DNA of 64,000 nucleotides, taken from positions 17,428,027 through 17,492,026 of the forward strand of contig NC_087068.1 in assembly GCF_963678635.1 (NCBI RefSeq). Direction: 5' to 3'. The position numbers and the translations under genes are program-made. The DNA comes from Symsagittifera roscoffensis. Taxonomy: Eukaryota > Xenacoelomorpha > Acoela > Convolutidae. Below, one piece after another: positions 1 through 11,987 of the stretch; position 1 is the first letter of the stretch; the number at the start of each line of letters is the position of its first letter. The notes under the pieces are model-generated. The model saw only the letters and a program-made list of their open reading frames with translations, searched no databases and was not told the origin of the DNA.

Positions 1-1211
1 GATGTCCCGAGTGGTGGTTGCTGCAGGTTCACAGCCGGGCTCCAGGTAGCTCGATTGAAGCAGGCTCTCGGATCTGTCTCCGGAACTCCCGTGAAATTAT
101 ACTTTAATTGATTATTCTTCTGCACGTCCATTACACGAGACACTTTCTTCGCTGGCATCTTCCTTACTTTTCTCTCTGTGATCTTCGAACTCCCCCTGAG
201 TGGCGTCACGTCACTTATCCCTTGTCTGATTATTGTCTGGGATAGTTTTACTCTGCCCGTATCGTCAATCGTTCCATAGGGTGCCGTCACCCCGGAACCT
301 GGTGCATTCTTGTTAGCGACCAATCGTCCAGCGGTCTCTATCAGTTTTCTCACTGTCTGTTCTACGACGGGATCACCCAAGGTGTCACTAGGATCCGAGA
401 TTGTTACTCGGTTCGTCTCTGCTGGAAGCCGTGTCTCCGTTGTTTGACTCATTTCTCGAGGTGTCAAGAGCTCCATCGGGGACTGCCCACGAGGAATATC
501 CCTTGCAGGTATCACTTTCTCAATGGACGTCGTCAACGCCACCTGCTCCGATCGCTCTTTGTATTCCTGCCTTAAGCGTTCGATCTCTTGACCCTGCTTT
601 TTGTTGCAGTCTTCAAACAACTTTCTCCACATGTCCCGGTCTTCCTCCATCGCCAGCATGGTCTTCGTCATATCGTTTAACTCCTTCTTCGTACTTCTCA
701 ACTGATCGTTCATCTCGTCCAGATCTTGTATGGTTTGGTTCGTCTGAACCTTCTGTGTTACTTTCGCCCCTTTTGGTGGCACAGCTACTCTCAGTGGTGA
801 ACCAGACGAGGTCGCCTCGCTGTTCATCTCCTGATGCATTCTCGTCAGCCCAGGTTTGGGCTTGGAGGGCATTGGCATCTCACCTGGTTGGTAAGTCCTA
901 GAACTTCCCAACCCAGGCTCATTCGCCAAGTCACTCCCTGAGAGAGCCCCGTTTCTCCACCTCATCACTCTCATGTTCGGGCGGTCTAGTACTCCTCTTT
1001 CTCCATATGCTGCCATCAACAGGACTTCCGTGGGGCGGTCCCCACGGTTGTCGTGCCCCAAGATGTTAATCAGGGCGGTCAGCAACATGACCACCTCTGG
1101 GTCCTCCAGAGCGAAGTCTCGTTCGATCAGCCGACGATAGATCGCATCTACCATCGGTCCTACATATGCCTCTGCCAGATCCATCAATTCATCCAGGTTG
1201 AAATTGTCCAT
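1..1211 (-). CDS. ORF2 of element 1, N-terminal 403 aa, cut by the window edge
   Basis: An open frame on the minus strand runs from ATG at 1211-1209 to the window edge without a stop. Residues about 10-105 align with the N-terminus of the element 2 protein at 25024-27531: both have an I/LYRRL motif near the start, a hydrophobic L-x-A-I/L segment, a TE(A)VL motif and a DLA-x-x-PGL motif. A charged, heptad-like stretch at about 160-235 looks like a coiled coil, as in element 2. Just before the edge there is an R-x-C-F-x-x-A-x-W pattern that in element 2 lies about 30 residues ahead of the GDS motif, so the SGNH hydrolase domain should begin just outside the window. The role of the N-terminal domain is unknown. 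A pyrimidine-rich 3' splice site 76 bases upstream suggests expression from a spliced mRNA. Confidence 0.8.
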   Translation of the reverse strand, partial: MDNFNLDELMDLAEAYVGPMVDAIYRRLIERDFALEDPEVVMLLTALINILGHDNRGDRPTEVLLMAAYGERGVLDRPNMRVMRWRNGALSGSDLANEPGLGSSRTYQPGEMPMPSKPKPGLTRMHQEMNSEATSSGSPLRVAVPPKGAKVTQKVQTNQTIQDLDEMNDQLRSTKKELNDMTKTMLAMEEDRDMWRKLFEDCNKKQGQEIERLRQEYKERSEQVALTTSIEKVIPARDIPRGQSPMELLTPREMSQTTETRLPAETNRVTISDPSDTLGDPVVEQTVRKLIETAGRLVANKNAPGSGVTAPYGTIDDTGRVKLSQTIIRQGISDVTPLRGSSKITERKVRKMPAKKVSRVMDVQKNNQLKYNFTGVPETDPRACFNRATWSPAVNLQQPPLGT

Positions 1212-1607
1212 ACTGTTCTTTCCAAGTTTGATTTGATTTCGATTTCAAGTTTTGACTCAAGTGAGCAATTAAATGATCAATCAGGATCTAGAAAAGAAAT
1301 CACGACTGTCACCCCTGTCAGTTTCACCTTAATATATATCGTTAAAATTTGCTTAAAGACAGTTCAGATAAAAAGATATTTATCCTAAAATTTATTAAAA
1401 TCAATTGGTTTCTAAAATTTTGGAATTCGACCTAAGATTGGACAGTCCAAACTTTGGATCTATTCCCAAGATCGTCATTTAGTTGTTCATGGTCACTAAC
1501 CCCTACTTACCCATGATCTTAATAACCTAACACATAACATAACATAACGCACCTCTCACATATTACACACAACTTAGTCTTTGGCCTAACACCCTCTCGC
1601 ACATCAC
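1212..1607 (-). other. Spacer between integrase-macro and ORF2 of element 1
   Basis: This 396-base AT-rich stretch has no supported ORF. It contains a candidate 3' splice site on the minus strand (AG at 1289-1288). Confidence 0.5.
1287..1305 (-). promoter_or_regulatory. Candidate 3' splice site upstream of ORF2 (element 1)
   Basis: On the minus strand the sequence reads GATTTCTTTTCTAG followed by ATCC, with the AG at 1289-1288. A similar signal precedes ORF2 in element 2 (27769-27776). Splicing from a leader donor to this site would put the ORF2 ATG 76 bases into the second exon, as for retroviral env mRNAs. The donor was not identified. Confidence 0.35.
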
Positions 1608-3803
1608 TCAGCCTATACTTAAGTAATATTTCTTATGTAGATATACTTGTATGTTCGTATCAGAGAATATCACGTGTACAAGCGCGTACAATTCCCGAGG
1701 ATGCAGTCTTCCTCTATTTGGATCGTACACTGGAAGCGAAAGCTCCTTCACGTCCATTTCTACAAGGAAGTCCCTCAGCCTCGTCAAAGACAAGACAAGA
1801 TTTTCTGGGTCCACGTGTTGCTTCTCTGTCGCCCTCGTTACCAGGAAGCATAAGTACTTTCCCGGTATTTGCGACACCGCCGGGGGTAAGGCTGCTACGC
1901 CCCCTATCCCTGGTCTTTGCTTCCAAAGGAATTCCACGTTTTTATATTCCCTCTTAAAATCTGCCGCTAGCGCCGTCCTAAAACTCATGTCTGCGGTGAT
2001 AGCTACCGCACATGTTCTGTTTGTGAGTATGAAATCACTGTCTGTTAGTATTATGTTACTAGAATATTCATTTGGTAAATTAAAATATGACTCAACTACC
2101 CTGCCTATGTCAGGTTTCTTAGGTTCTTCACCTGTTTCTGCTTCTAAGTTTCCTGTTTCTCTTGCTATTCTCAATTTTTTTATTATCAAGTTTTCAGTGT
2201 GGGTAAGTCCTACCCCCACTCCCCGGACAAAAATATCCATCGGCGTCCTCGTCGATCGCATACCGGGTATTAAGTCAAGATTAGAAGCTGGAATGAGAAG
2301 TTGTCCTTCCTGGGCAGCCCAGGAAGGATCATCTCGTTCGGTCTTAATGTATTTCGCGCTTTCGCGATCTACGTCTTGAATCGTAACGCTGGTCTTTCCA
2401 GGGTCTGATGTCATTTCGTTCAGCCACTCTAAGACGCGCAGGTTCGTCAGGTCTTGTTCATTTGACTGCTGTTGCTCATCGTCGAACTCCACCTCGGGTT
2501 TCGACCAGTCGTCAACCCACTCGTCGTTGTGATCATCGACTATGTCAATGTCCTGTGACACTGTTATTTCTTCTAAACCCACTACTTCCTCCACAATTTT
2601 CTTTAGATCTATCCTATCCACTACAAAGTCGTCACCGTAAGGATTGTATTTCTTTCTTAGTCTCGTCCCGTCTTTCTGACGAGTCTGCATCGTGAACGGA
2701 AGATCTGGTTCCATGTTCTTGGGAACCTCTGTCTGTTCGGAATCCTGCCAATCTTCCTCTGCGTAGGGCAAGGTTTCATCGTCCGCTTCGATCTGTTCGT
2801 TTGGATCCAGGTCCAATGGTGTATCCGTACCTTCCTCTACGACTTCGTTTCCATCGTTCTTCTCCCTGGTGCCTTTTTCATTGACCTCACAAGCAGGATC
2901 CATCATTAGATAATCCCCTTCTTCCATGTCTGCAGGTATACACCAGTCTTCTGTCGATGGATTGTGTGGCTTGATGTTCTCGTAGTGGGCGGCTCGGCCA
3001 GTACTCAGTCTATAAAAGCGTCCCTCTTGGTGCACCTCTGTAATCATGAAGGGTCCCCTCCACTTCTTCAGAAGCTTTTTTGTCCCTTTCGGTGGTATAA
3101 CGTTCTGAAATACCCATACGTAGTCTCCCACCGAGTAAGCCTTTGCACCAGCTGCTTTCTTGTCGAATCTTTTCCTCTGCCTTGCCTGTGCCTGCTGAGT
3201 GTTTCGTCTACACAAGTCGTTCAACTCCTGTTGGCGTCTGATCACATCCCTCACGTAGACCTGTGGGGATGTTTTCTTTCCCTCATACTCTGGGTAGAAG
3301 AATGTCAAGGGTAAAGATTTCTCGTGTCCCGTCAGCATCATGTGTGGACTGACTCCAGTGGTGGAGTGTTGCGTGCTATTATAAGCTCCCATCACCTGTG
3401 GAAGGTATCTGTCCCAATCGGTCATATACCTGGAACAGTATACTCTCAGCATCGATACTAACGTCCTATTCTGTCTTTCCACTAAGCCATTCGTCTGAGG
3501 GTGGTATGTCGTGGAGTGAGCCTGAGGGACTTGTGACCGTCTCATAAGCTCTTTCGTAAGCTCGCCTACGAAAGCCGTTCCATTGTCCGATTGAAACGTC
3601 ATTGGACATCCATGTCTTGCTATCCACGTATTGATCAGGTGGTCGCATGTCTCTTCCGCTGAGGCAGTTATGCTGGGCACGGCCTCTGCATACTTCGTGA
3701 AGTGATCTATCATGACCAAGACTTGGTTGTAACCGCTGTCTGTCATGCATATCTTCTGGTGATCTATCTGCACTACCTCGTTGAATTCAGACGACTCAAT
3801 TGA
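1608..3803 (-). pseudogene. Integrase catalytic core plus macro-like domain (element 1 pol, third segment)
   Basis: This is the continuation, in the same frame, of the pol segment at 3804-8561, separated by one TAA. Counting from a GTG at 3773, the integrase DDE residues are D4, D63 (in SDNG) and E99. A GPF-type C-terminal domain follows (WRGPFMITEVH), then an acidic linker. The last 150 or so residues resemble a macro domain: ADMSF followed by an FKREY helix, GGVAALP, YLCFLVTR, and a final LSLPVYDP strand-loop. The glycine-rich loop that binds ADP-ribose phosphate in canonical macro domains is replaced by DPNRG, so ligand binding is uncertain. The TAA falls between the integrase zinc domain and the DDE core, where no known retroelement has a stop, so it is best read as a lesion. 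Unlike element 2, the integrase-to-macro junction here is in frame. Confidence 0.75.
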
Positions 3804-6800
3804 TTATAAAGGAAATCGCAACTTCCTAGGATCCTTGACCTGTTGGCATGACAGACATGCTGTCACCCATTTCTCGCATGCCTTTTTCATCCCAGGCCAC
3901 TCAAAGCGCTTCAGGATCCTCTGATACACTTTGTCGATCCCTTGATGGCCCATCTGATCATGCGACCTGAATAATAGTTCTGTCTGATAGAGTTGCGGCA
4001 ACACTATCGCGTTATATTTGTATAAGACCTTGTCTTCTTCTCTTCTCCTGCAAGCCACGATCCCGTCCTTGTTCAGATATAATCTCCCCTCCTTCTGCAT
4101 GAAGTATTGTCTCAGGATCCTATAGCTGTCTTCTTCCAGATCACCTTTGTCAGGTGCACCGTTTTCTATCCACCTTTTTAGGTTGCTTGTCATGCGATCA
4201 TTTCTCTGCGCCCTTAGAAGGTCCGAGAGTCTGTATCTCGCCTTCAAGTACGTCTTCATGACTCTCATCTGACTGTTCAGCTCGTTGGGCTGATGTGTGT
4301 CTTCTTCCATCTTAACGCACCAAATCTTCGCCAACGGTTGTGTTTCTTGTTGAAACGGCTGAAGATCAGTCCTGACTACCTCTTTCTGCGGCAACAGGCT
4401 TATCGAACGTTTCGATACCGCTATCGTTTCTAAGTCATCCGCTGCGTTGTCAAAGACTCTTTCGCTTGGTATTAGGTAGCGATCACTGTCAGGATCCTGG
4501 TACACCTCTCTGTCCAGGTTTCTCGCCCGAGTTTCCACTAGTAGCGTGTGTATCGCCAGTTCTGACAGTTCTGATCCCGAGGTCGAATCCCTGTCTGAAT
4601 AGGTGTTCATTCTCAAGCTTTCTGACTTATTGTCCTTCGAAGGTGTTGTGCTGGAGACTGCACGCTCCTCCAGATCATGTCCGTATTTCCTTCGCATCCA
4701 TCTGAACTCCCCGGACAAAACTTTGTTCTCTAGGTCCTGTTTCTCATCAGGAATTTTCTCGTTTATCTCGGACTCCCCGGACAAATTCACTTGTCCCGGG
4801 TGTTGATCTTGTGATTGCTGGTTTTTCTCCTCATCCTTCTCCCCGGACAAATAGTCTTGCAGCAGATTTTGTTCTACCTCTTCACCCTCTTTTTCCCGGT
4901 CTACAAAGGTGACGGTTTTCTTTCGCTTGCTGCTCCCCTGTTCTTTCCGTCCGTAAGAAGTACTGGTTAAAATCTCTTGGGGTATTGAGGATACTAGTTG
5001 CTGAACTATTGTCCTACAATCCCTCTTGTTCTCCTCGTGCTGTTGTCTGGACAGCATGATCTTCACTTTCTTACTGACTGTTAGCGATGCCACTGCTGCT
5101 GTCCACTCGGGGTCATCTCTGGTCACTTCTCTTTCTAACAATCCACCCAGCATCCGCATTACTTGTGGTGTGACTTGCACCGTTTTATCCAATAATGAGA
5201 GGCTGTTTATATTCATGCGAGAGAGTTCTTGCTGGACCAGGTTCGAGCGCAGCAACAAATCTAAGGGGACTGGATCCTCCTTGGACAAGATCTTTATCTC
5301 AGCTGCTTTCTCTACAGGTAACTCAGGATGCCCTGGAATTGGATGTCCAGACTTATCCAACCATCTCGTTAAGGGAAGCGCTTCATAAGTTTCTTTGTCC
5401 AGAAACGAGAATCCCTCCTTTACTTCCGCCTGATTGGCCTGCTTCTGCTCCAATCTTTCATAGAACTCAGTTTTCTTGCTGAGACTGTCAGCATTCTGAT
5501 GTTTATCACGCATCCTATGTTCGATTATCATATGGTAGCCATCCAATCTGACTATCCATCTACCAATATAACTCTGATCCATCGAGTAGGTCTTCAACCA
5601 GGATAACGCTCTGTTGTCCACGCGTAACTTGAAGGGAGCGCTCCCCAAGTATGCACGGTACTTCTCCACGAAGGTAACTACTGCAAACATTTCTGCTTTT
5701 GGTGCGCCATATTTCATCTCTGTGTCACTCAGGACCTTGCTGCCGTATGCAATGGGACGGAGAACTGTTCTTCCGTTCCATTCTTGCTCTTGATGCAAGA
5801 TTCCTGAGATGGCCACCACCGATGCGTCCGTGTCAAGAACATACATGCCCTTTTCTGTAGGCATGCCTAGCACTGGCGCTTCGCACAGTTCCCGCTTTAT
5901 GTTCTCGAAAGCAACTTGTGCTTCATCGTTCCATTCGAACTTCTTCCCTTTGTTGCGCATCAGCTTCTGCATCGGATACACTTTGTCCGCATATCCCTTA
6001 ATGAATTCTCGGTAGTAATTGGCAAACCCTAGGAAGCTCATGAGCTGTGTGTCCGTTCTCGGAGCTTTCCATGTCAACACTGCTTCCACTGCGTCCGGAT
6101 CTGGCCTCACACCATGCCTGTCCACCATTCTTCCCAGGTACTTGATCGAATCCCTAAGGATTTCACATTTCGATGGTTTGCATTTCAAGCCTGCTCTTTT
6201 CATACATCCGAAGACCTCATCGAGTCGATCAATGTGATCCTCCAGGGTTGGTGTCGCTATGACTACGTCATCCACGTAGCACATCAAGAGATTCCCGTAC
6301 TTTTTGGTCACTCCTGTCAAAGCCTGAGCCATCAGCCTTTGAAAGGTTGCTGTTGCATTGCACAAGCCGAAGGGCATCCTCTTCCACTGGTACAACCCCA
6401 ATTCGCACGCGAATCCGGTTTTCTCCCTGTCCTTCTTTCGCAGAGGAACCTGCCAGAAGGCAGAACCCAAGTCCAATGTGGTGAAGAACTTTGCATCACC
6501 AAGTTTGGATAGGCTCTCGTCTATTCGCGGTATCGGGTACGCATCTTTAATCGTTACCGCGTTCAAGTAACGAAAGTCGCAACAAAATCTAAGCTGCCCC
6601 CCTTTCTTTTTCGCCATTACTACTCCGCAAGCCCATGGTGATTTCGAGGGTTCTATCATGTCGTATTCAAGCAACATTTCTATTTCCGCTCGGCACGCTT
6701 CCGATTTATGTGGCGTCATTCGCCTTGCGCCTTCCCTATGGGGAACGGCACCCTCTTCTAGTTCGATTTCGTGTTCGACGAAATTACAGCAACCGATGTC

Positions 6801-8561
6801 CGCCTTATGTTTTGAAAATACCTCGGCGTTCCGATTTAGGAGGTCCCGCAATTTTTCAAAATCTCCCTCACCTATTTTTCCTTTTAAATGTTCTATTTCT
6901 GGCAAAACCGGTTTGTCAGAATCTAGTTCATATGACGAGGGGCGTTCCGGAAAATTCGAGCAGCTTGATAAGCCGTCGTCCGTTTCGGATTTCATTGAAA
7001 ACAATTTATGAATAGATTTTAATTCATTAATTCTCTTTAAGATTTTATCCTTATTTGCATGATAAGGACAGTCTTTCACACTATATTTCTTCAAGTTTTG
7101 TGTCTCTTCATAGTCGGTCCTCATCGGCAAGGCGTAGCCAAGCTTCTTTCCACGCTGGATTGAAACCGTGGTGTCCAGTGTGTTCAACAACACACTGACA
7201 CACAGTCCGTTTCGCGTTACCGAGAAGCTCCGGCCTAAAATCACCGAACTCTGACTATTTGGATTCGGTACTAAGCAAACCTGTTTGCTATCACTTAACG
7301 AATTTAAATTTCTCATTCTAAAAATTGCTACTACAGCTTGTCCTGGTTGTAACTTTACTTTTCTATCCAAAAAAACTGGTACCTTATTTTCATCTGTTAT
7401 TATCCTATTAACTGGTCTCTTAACATACTTTCGGTCCGGGTTTCTAATCCGTATTAGACCGTTGTTCAAGTCAATCATCACGTCAAAATTCCTGACAAAA
7501 TCTCTGCCCAAGATGAATTGGTCGGCGTCGTCCAGATTCTCTACCACCAGGAAGCTCATCCAAAGGTTCCGTCCTCCCATGTGAAGGACCGTCACCGGTG
7601 TCCTTCCGGCTACGTAGATAGCTCCTCGATTTGCAGCGGCTAGTCGGAGATTCGTAGGAATCAGATCTTCCCGCGTGAAGCCCATTCTTTCCCAGGTCTT
7701 TATCGGCATCACACTCACCACCGCGCCTGTGTCCAGAAGCCCTGTGACTCCGATTTTTGTTCCGTTGGTGTCGAGCAGGTGTGCTGTCACATCTGCTTCA
7801 TATCCAATATGTACCGCGTCTTGTTCCATCATGGCGTCATGGCCTATCCTGCGGACTTTGAGTTCCTCTTCACCCAAATAGATCTGCCCCATTTGGTCAT
7901 CATCTGTTGTTATGTAAGTCCTGGTGTAGATGCTGATTCCATCCACGTTCAGCATTATTTGATACGGCCCATAGACCTCCAAGTAGCGTCCATGAAGTTT
8001 CTTCATGCGAGGGCCACCCGTCGTTAGTAGTGCTCGCACAGCTCTCGACTCAGTGCGTGGCTCCACCTGCCTCAGATAATCTGCATATGTGTCCAAATGC
8101 ATTAAAGTGAACTCTGATGGTTCACTCAAATTTCTTATTACCTGGTGTCCAGCCACTGAGATTATCGACTGTATCTTCTTTCCTTGCGGCGCCATGCCGA
8201 ACCTCTTACCGGAGATCACTTTAAGTTTCATATCTAAACTGCTTGGTGTTTTCGTCTCCTCGAACTCCGTTGCTTCGAAGGTATTCAGTTGCTCCTGAAG
8301 CTTTTCATTTTCCAGTTCAAGTTTCACTTTTTGTTCGATCTCTTTCATCACCAGTTCCTGTTGTACTCTATTTAGAGCATCCTTTGCGGCTGCCTTGTAA
8401 TCGATCTTGAAGTCATCGGCCGCAGTTGCTGGTTCCGGTTCACATGCTTCTCCTGTTACCGCTTGCATTTTCTTTGCCGCCAGCTCTTGAGGTTTGTCCT
8501 TCCTGCGTGCCTCTGCTTCGTTTAAAAGTCGAGCCTTGCTTGCTTTCACTCCTGATAAAGC
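3804..8561 (-). pseudogene. Protease-RT-RNase H-integrase HHCC segment (element 1 pol)
   Basis: A frame of about 1585 codons continues in phase from gag after the TAA at 8562-8564. The first AUG-like codon is GTG at 8549. Counting from there, the aspartic protease motif LLDTGA is at about residue 273 with ILGRDF downstream, RT has its YVDD box near residue 760, and RNase H has LDTDAS. Then comes a long acidic linker containing three LSGE motifs spaced exactly 22 residues apart, and the integrase HHCC zinc domain (SHDQMGH, then C-L-S-C) at the end. It stops at TAA 3806-3804 directly after RFPL, where element 2 continues with lysine. This makes it a truncated pol unless the stop is read through. 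Confidence 0.8.
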
Positions 8562-11210
8562 TTATTCATGCCTTGGATGCTTGATGTCTGCCACTGCATC
8601 CCAGAATTGTGGACAGTCTGATTTAAAATGACCTTCCAAGTTGCAAAAGAAACACCTCGGGCCGAATTTCGCAATTACTCCTCTCATGAAATCCTCATGT
8701 TCCAACTCTGACGCATCTTCGTCCTCGAGGCTAAAGCCTATTGCTTTCATGCCTTGTTTATAAGCTGGGCATGCTGACACATGATGGTCTGTTGAACTAC
8801 AATTAGCACAAGAGCGTCTCTTGTCCATATCGTCCCTCGGTTTGTACCAATTGTTCCCTTGGTTCGCTGGTCCGTTGTTAAAATTGCCATAATTGTTCTT
8901 GTAATATCCAGATCTCGAAGGAGGTTTCAGCAATAGATACTCTTTCGATTTGAGTCTCAACTCCTCCGGTGTTGGCGCATTAGTTGATAGTGGTGTGTAA
9001 TGCGTTGCTAGCATCGTACGAAGTTCATCGTTTTTCACACCATCGATGAATTTTGAGGCTACGGCCAGGTTCATCCTTCGATTTGACTCATCCGGTTGGC
9101 TGCGTCTTCTCAGCATTTCCAAATCATCGAGAAACTTGTCTATAGTTTCATCTTCCCGCTGCCTCCGTTTCTCGAAGCGCATCATCGCCTGGTGCCCCTG
9201 CACCCCTGATCCGAAACGGTTTAATAAAATTTCGAAGATTTTCTCAGCAGTGTCACGTTGATACTGTTTCTTGGCCATGACACAGTTCAGGGCTGTCCCT
9301 TCTAAGTTGCTGGTGAGCGCGCTGCATTCCTGTCTCTCAGACAAGTCTTCTTCCTCGAAATGCAGCTTCATTACCTCTATCCAGGTATCAATACAGCCAT
9401 CAGATTCGTCTTTGTAGCATCTTGGTTTCTTAAAGACTCTTCTGGACTTTTCACTGCGTTCATTGGTTCTAGATAACCGCTTCAGGAATGTCTCCAAAGA
9501 CCTGTTCAGGGGTTCAAATGCTGTGGCCATTGCCGTAGCATCCCTTGAGTGTCCCGCCTGAGTGTCCTCACACCTTGTCGAAGGCTCTGTGTGCGGTGCA
9601 TCCATACAATCCGAATCACCATGAGCGTTTCCCGCTTGGCCCATGTGACTCCTCCTCGGGCTTGTATGCCCCATGTTGCCAGAATCGCTTCTCCCGGTCG
9701 CATGTGTGCTTTGCGTTGGTCGTTCGTTCGAGGTTTGTCTGTTCCCCGTCGAACTTGCTCTACTGTTCGGGCCCCATGCTGTATTACCCCTTGTGGCATA
9801 GCCTGATGAACTGCCCCTGCCTCTAGTGGATCCATTTGTCTTCCTCCTTTGATGTTCATTGAAGTTCACCCTCGGTTCCCTGTTGGGACCTCCCGAGTTC
9901 GGCTCTCCTTCTTTTGATCCACTCTTGCTGCTTAGTAGCCCGTCCAACCTATCCATGATAGCCTGCGTTCGCCTCTCCATCATCGCGTCTATCTTTGTGT
10001 CAAGAGACCCAAGAGACTGCTCTTGCTGAATTCTTAACTTCTCCATATCGGCTCTTAAGCGTAACTCCCTCTGTTCCGCTTCTCTTGTCATTCGCGACAA
10101 GTTCCTCGTCATATGTTCGTCCGTTCTTTCTTTCAAGCGTTTTTCGCTTCTGTCAACTTCTTGTCTGTTGCGGTTTATTTCTTCCCGCAGACTTTCTCTT
10201 TCAATGTGAACTGCTCTTTCTAGTTCACTCATCCTTATCGACATCTGTTCATTTTGTTCTCCTAAACTGCCCACTATGTTGTTTAAGGCTTCCTCTAGTG
10301 CTGCCCCGTTATCCATGAGTGGCGTCACTAGTGGTGGTGTAACTCTGTCGGTCCCAGGTAGCTTCGTGCTGGTCGAGATCCGGGCCTTGACTCTCTGTCT
10401 TGACGTCTTTTCATTATCTATTTCAGGATCCGCTAAGGCGTTGCCAAGCCCTCTGGTTCTACTCTCTTCAGGTTGTGGCTCCGAACTTGTCCTAATCGCG
10501 AAGTCCTTCGACTGGCCCGGTGTGTTTGCCTCTTTGCTTATCGTTGTCACTACACCAAATTTATCCATGGTTCCAGTCTCTCTTCCGACGTGTGCCTCAC
10601 TCTCCTGGATCGAACTATTGAGACTGACTTGAGATCCAAAGTCCCCTTGCTCCTCTTCATCCTCTTCCTCCTGGGACTCCCCATCGTTTCCTGCTCCTCC
10701 TCCCATGCTGAATGGAAAGATGTTTCCGAAGGTGTTCTTCATTCTTTCTGAGAATGATGATGACGTTGTTTGTTTCCCCGTTCCGCCTGCCATCATAGTG
10801 TTGTCTGTCGGAGATCTTCTAGTCGCCGTTACTTCAGTTGAGATGTCGGACAGTTCCGACATCTCCTCTCGATCCAACGTCCCGGTGGAAGTGGCAAAAT
10901 CATGGCCTTGTTCTACCGGAGTAGATTCGCTCGCCAGCCTTCTGCCTCTCCCTTCCAGTCCATTTACTCCCTGGTTGTCGTTCATGGTATGGTCCGTATT
11001 GACCTCCACTTCTAACAGTTCTCTTCGCTCTTCTGAGGTCTTTTGACTTCTCGTTTCAACCATTCTGCCTGAAACCGTCCCCTTTTTATCGGACCGGGTT
11101 CGCTTGATCCAATCCACAAAAGGATCGGTCATCGTTTTTCTTTGCTTTTCAGGTATGAATTTCCTAGAGCTATTACCTCGTTTTGGTATCCTTGACATGT
11201 CTAAACTCAT
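8562..11210 (-). CDS. gag: gag of element 1 (882 aa)
   Basis: The ORF encodes a basic and coiled-coil-rich N-terminal half, a capsid-like central region (FKKPRCYKDESDGCIDTW, then FEKRRQREDETIDKFLDDLE, typical of retrotransposon gag domains), and two CCHC zinc knuckles of the form C-x2-C-x4-H-x4-C at about residues 801-814 and 853-866. It is clearly homologous to the first 700 or so residues of element 2's gag-pol. It ends in TAA just after the second knuckle, where element 2 reads on into protease. That is the normal place for a gag stop, so stop-codon readthrough is possible. However, element 2 has no stop here and the codon looks like a point change from leucine (TTA or TTG). Confidence 0.85.
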   Translation of the reverse strand: MSLDMSRIPKRGNSSRKFIPEKQRKTMTDPFVDWIKRTRSDKKGTVSGRMVETRSQKTSEERRELLEVEVNTDHTMNDNQGVNGLEGRGRRLASESTPVEQGHDFATSTGTLDREEMSELSDISTEVTATRRSPTDNTMMAGGTGKQTTSSSFSERMKNTFGNIFPFSMGGGAGNDGESQEEEDEEEQGDFGSQVSLNSSIQESEAHVGRETGTMDKFGVVTTISKEANTPGQSKDFAIRTSSEPQPEESRTRGLGNALADPEIDNEKTSRQRVKARISTSTKLPGTDRVTPPLVTPLMDNGAALEEALNNIVGSLGEQNEQMSIRMSELERAVHIERESLREEINRNRQEVDRSEKRLKERTDEHMTRNLSRMTREAEQRELRLRADMEKLRIQQEQSLGSLDTKIDAMMERRTQAIMDRLDGLLSSKSGSKEGEPNSGGPNREPRVNFNEHQRRKTNGSTRGRGSSSGYATRGNTAWGPNSRASSTGNRQTSNERPTQSTHATGRSDSGNMGHTSPRRSHMGQAGNAHGDSDCMDAPHTEPSTRCEDTQAGHSRDATAMATAFEPLNRSLETFLKRLSRTNERSEKSRRVFKKPRCYKDESDGCIDTWIEVMKLHFEEEDLSERQECSALTSNLEGTALNCVMAKKQYQRDTAEKIFEILLNRFGSGVQGHQAMMRFEKRRQREDETIDKFLDDLEMLRRRSQPDESNRRMNLAVASKFIDGVKNDELRTMLATHYTPLSTNAPTPEELRLKSKEYLLLKPPSRSGYYKNNYGNFNNGPANQGNNWYKPRDDMDKRRSCANCSSTDHHVSACPAYKQGMKAIGFSLEDEDASELEHEDFMRGVIAKFGPRCFFCNLEGHFKSDCPQFWDAVADIKHPRHE

Positions 11211-11987
11211 TCTTTATTTGTCACTTTCCTATGCCTACTCTTGACTCAATTGTTAGAGACCTTATAGTTTTATTAACAATAATAATGACACAACACAATA
11301 AATTTCACCAGATTCTATTAAATAGTGACCACGAATCCCTGTATGTTGTCAGAGTACAGTTTGTATAAAATTTATTCACACTAGCCGATTATCGGTCCAA
11401 AGATCTGGAAACTAGCACAATATGATGTTATCAGTCAATTTAAAAGATAGTGTACTCACTACCCAATCAAGCACAGTTTAGGTTGATTTAAAATCAAAAA
11501 ACAAAAAAAAAAAATATATATTGACACAATATGAATGTATATATAAAAAAAACGTATGTGTCTAGTACTCTTAGTCGGTCGCAGTACAATAGTCGAACCT
11601 GTCTTTTAAAGAAAAAGCTTTCCCTGCTTGGTGCTGCACCAAACAGACAAAACTTTGAAGGCAGTAATTTTCTCAAGTGGGCGTCTATTGCACCCACCGA
11701 GTACTGTGTTACCTATCTGCCTTCGGACTGCCCGAGCTAGACCTACTAAAATCCTCAGGGCAGTCACTTTTCCCAAAAACGTATTCTGTTTCAATCCACA
11801 CCAATGAGTCACGCTCTTTTTAATTTAGACTTAGTGTCGCGAATATCCGAGTTCGACCTGTTTTGTATTAGTCTGGTTCTTTTTGAGAGGCAAGTTACCA
11901 GTGCAGTCACTGATACCTAGCCTGTGTATTAATAACCTAATACCTCTCGCTTTTTAGTCTTTCTTTCGTTTACCTAAGTCCTTAATA

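Noticed and set aside
401-901. Plus-strand 166-aa ORF
   Set aside because: It is antisense to the ORF2 coding sequence of element 1, which has homology to element 2 on the other strand.
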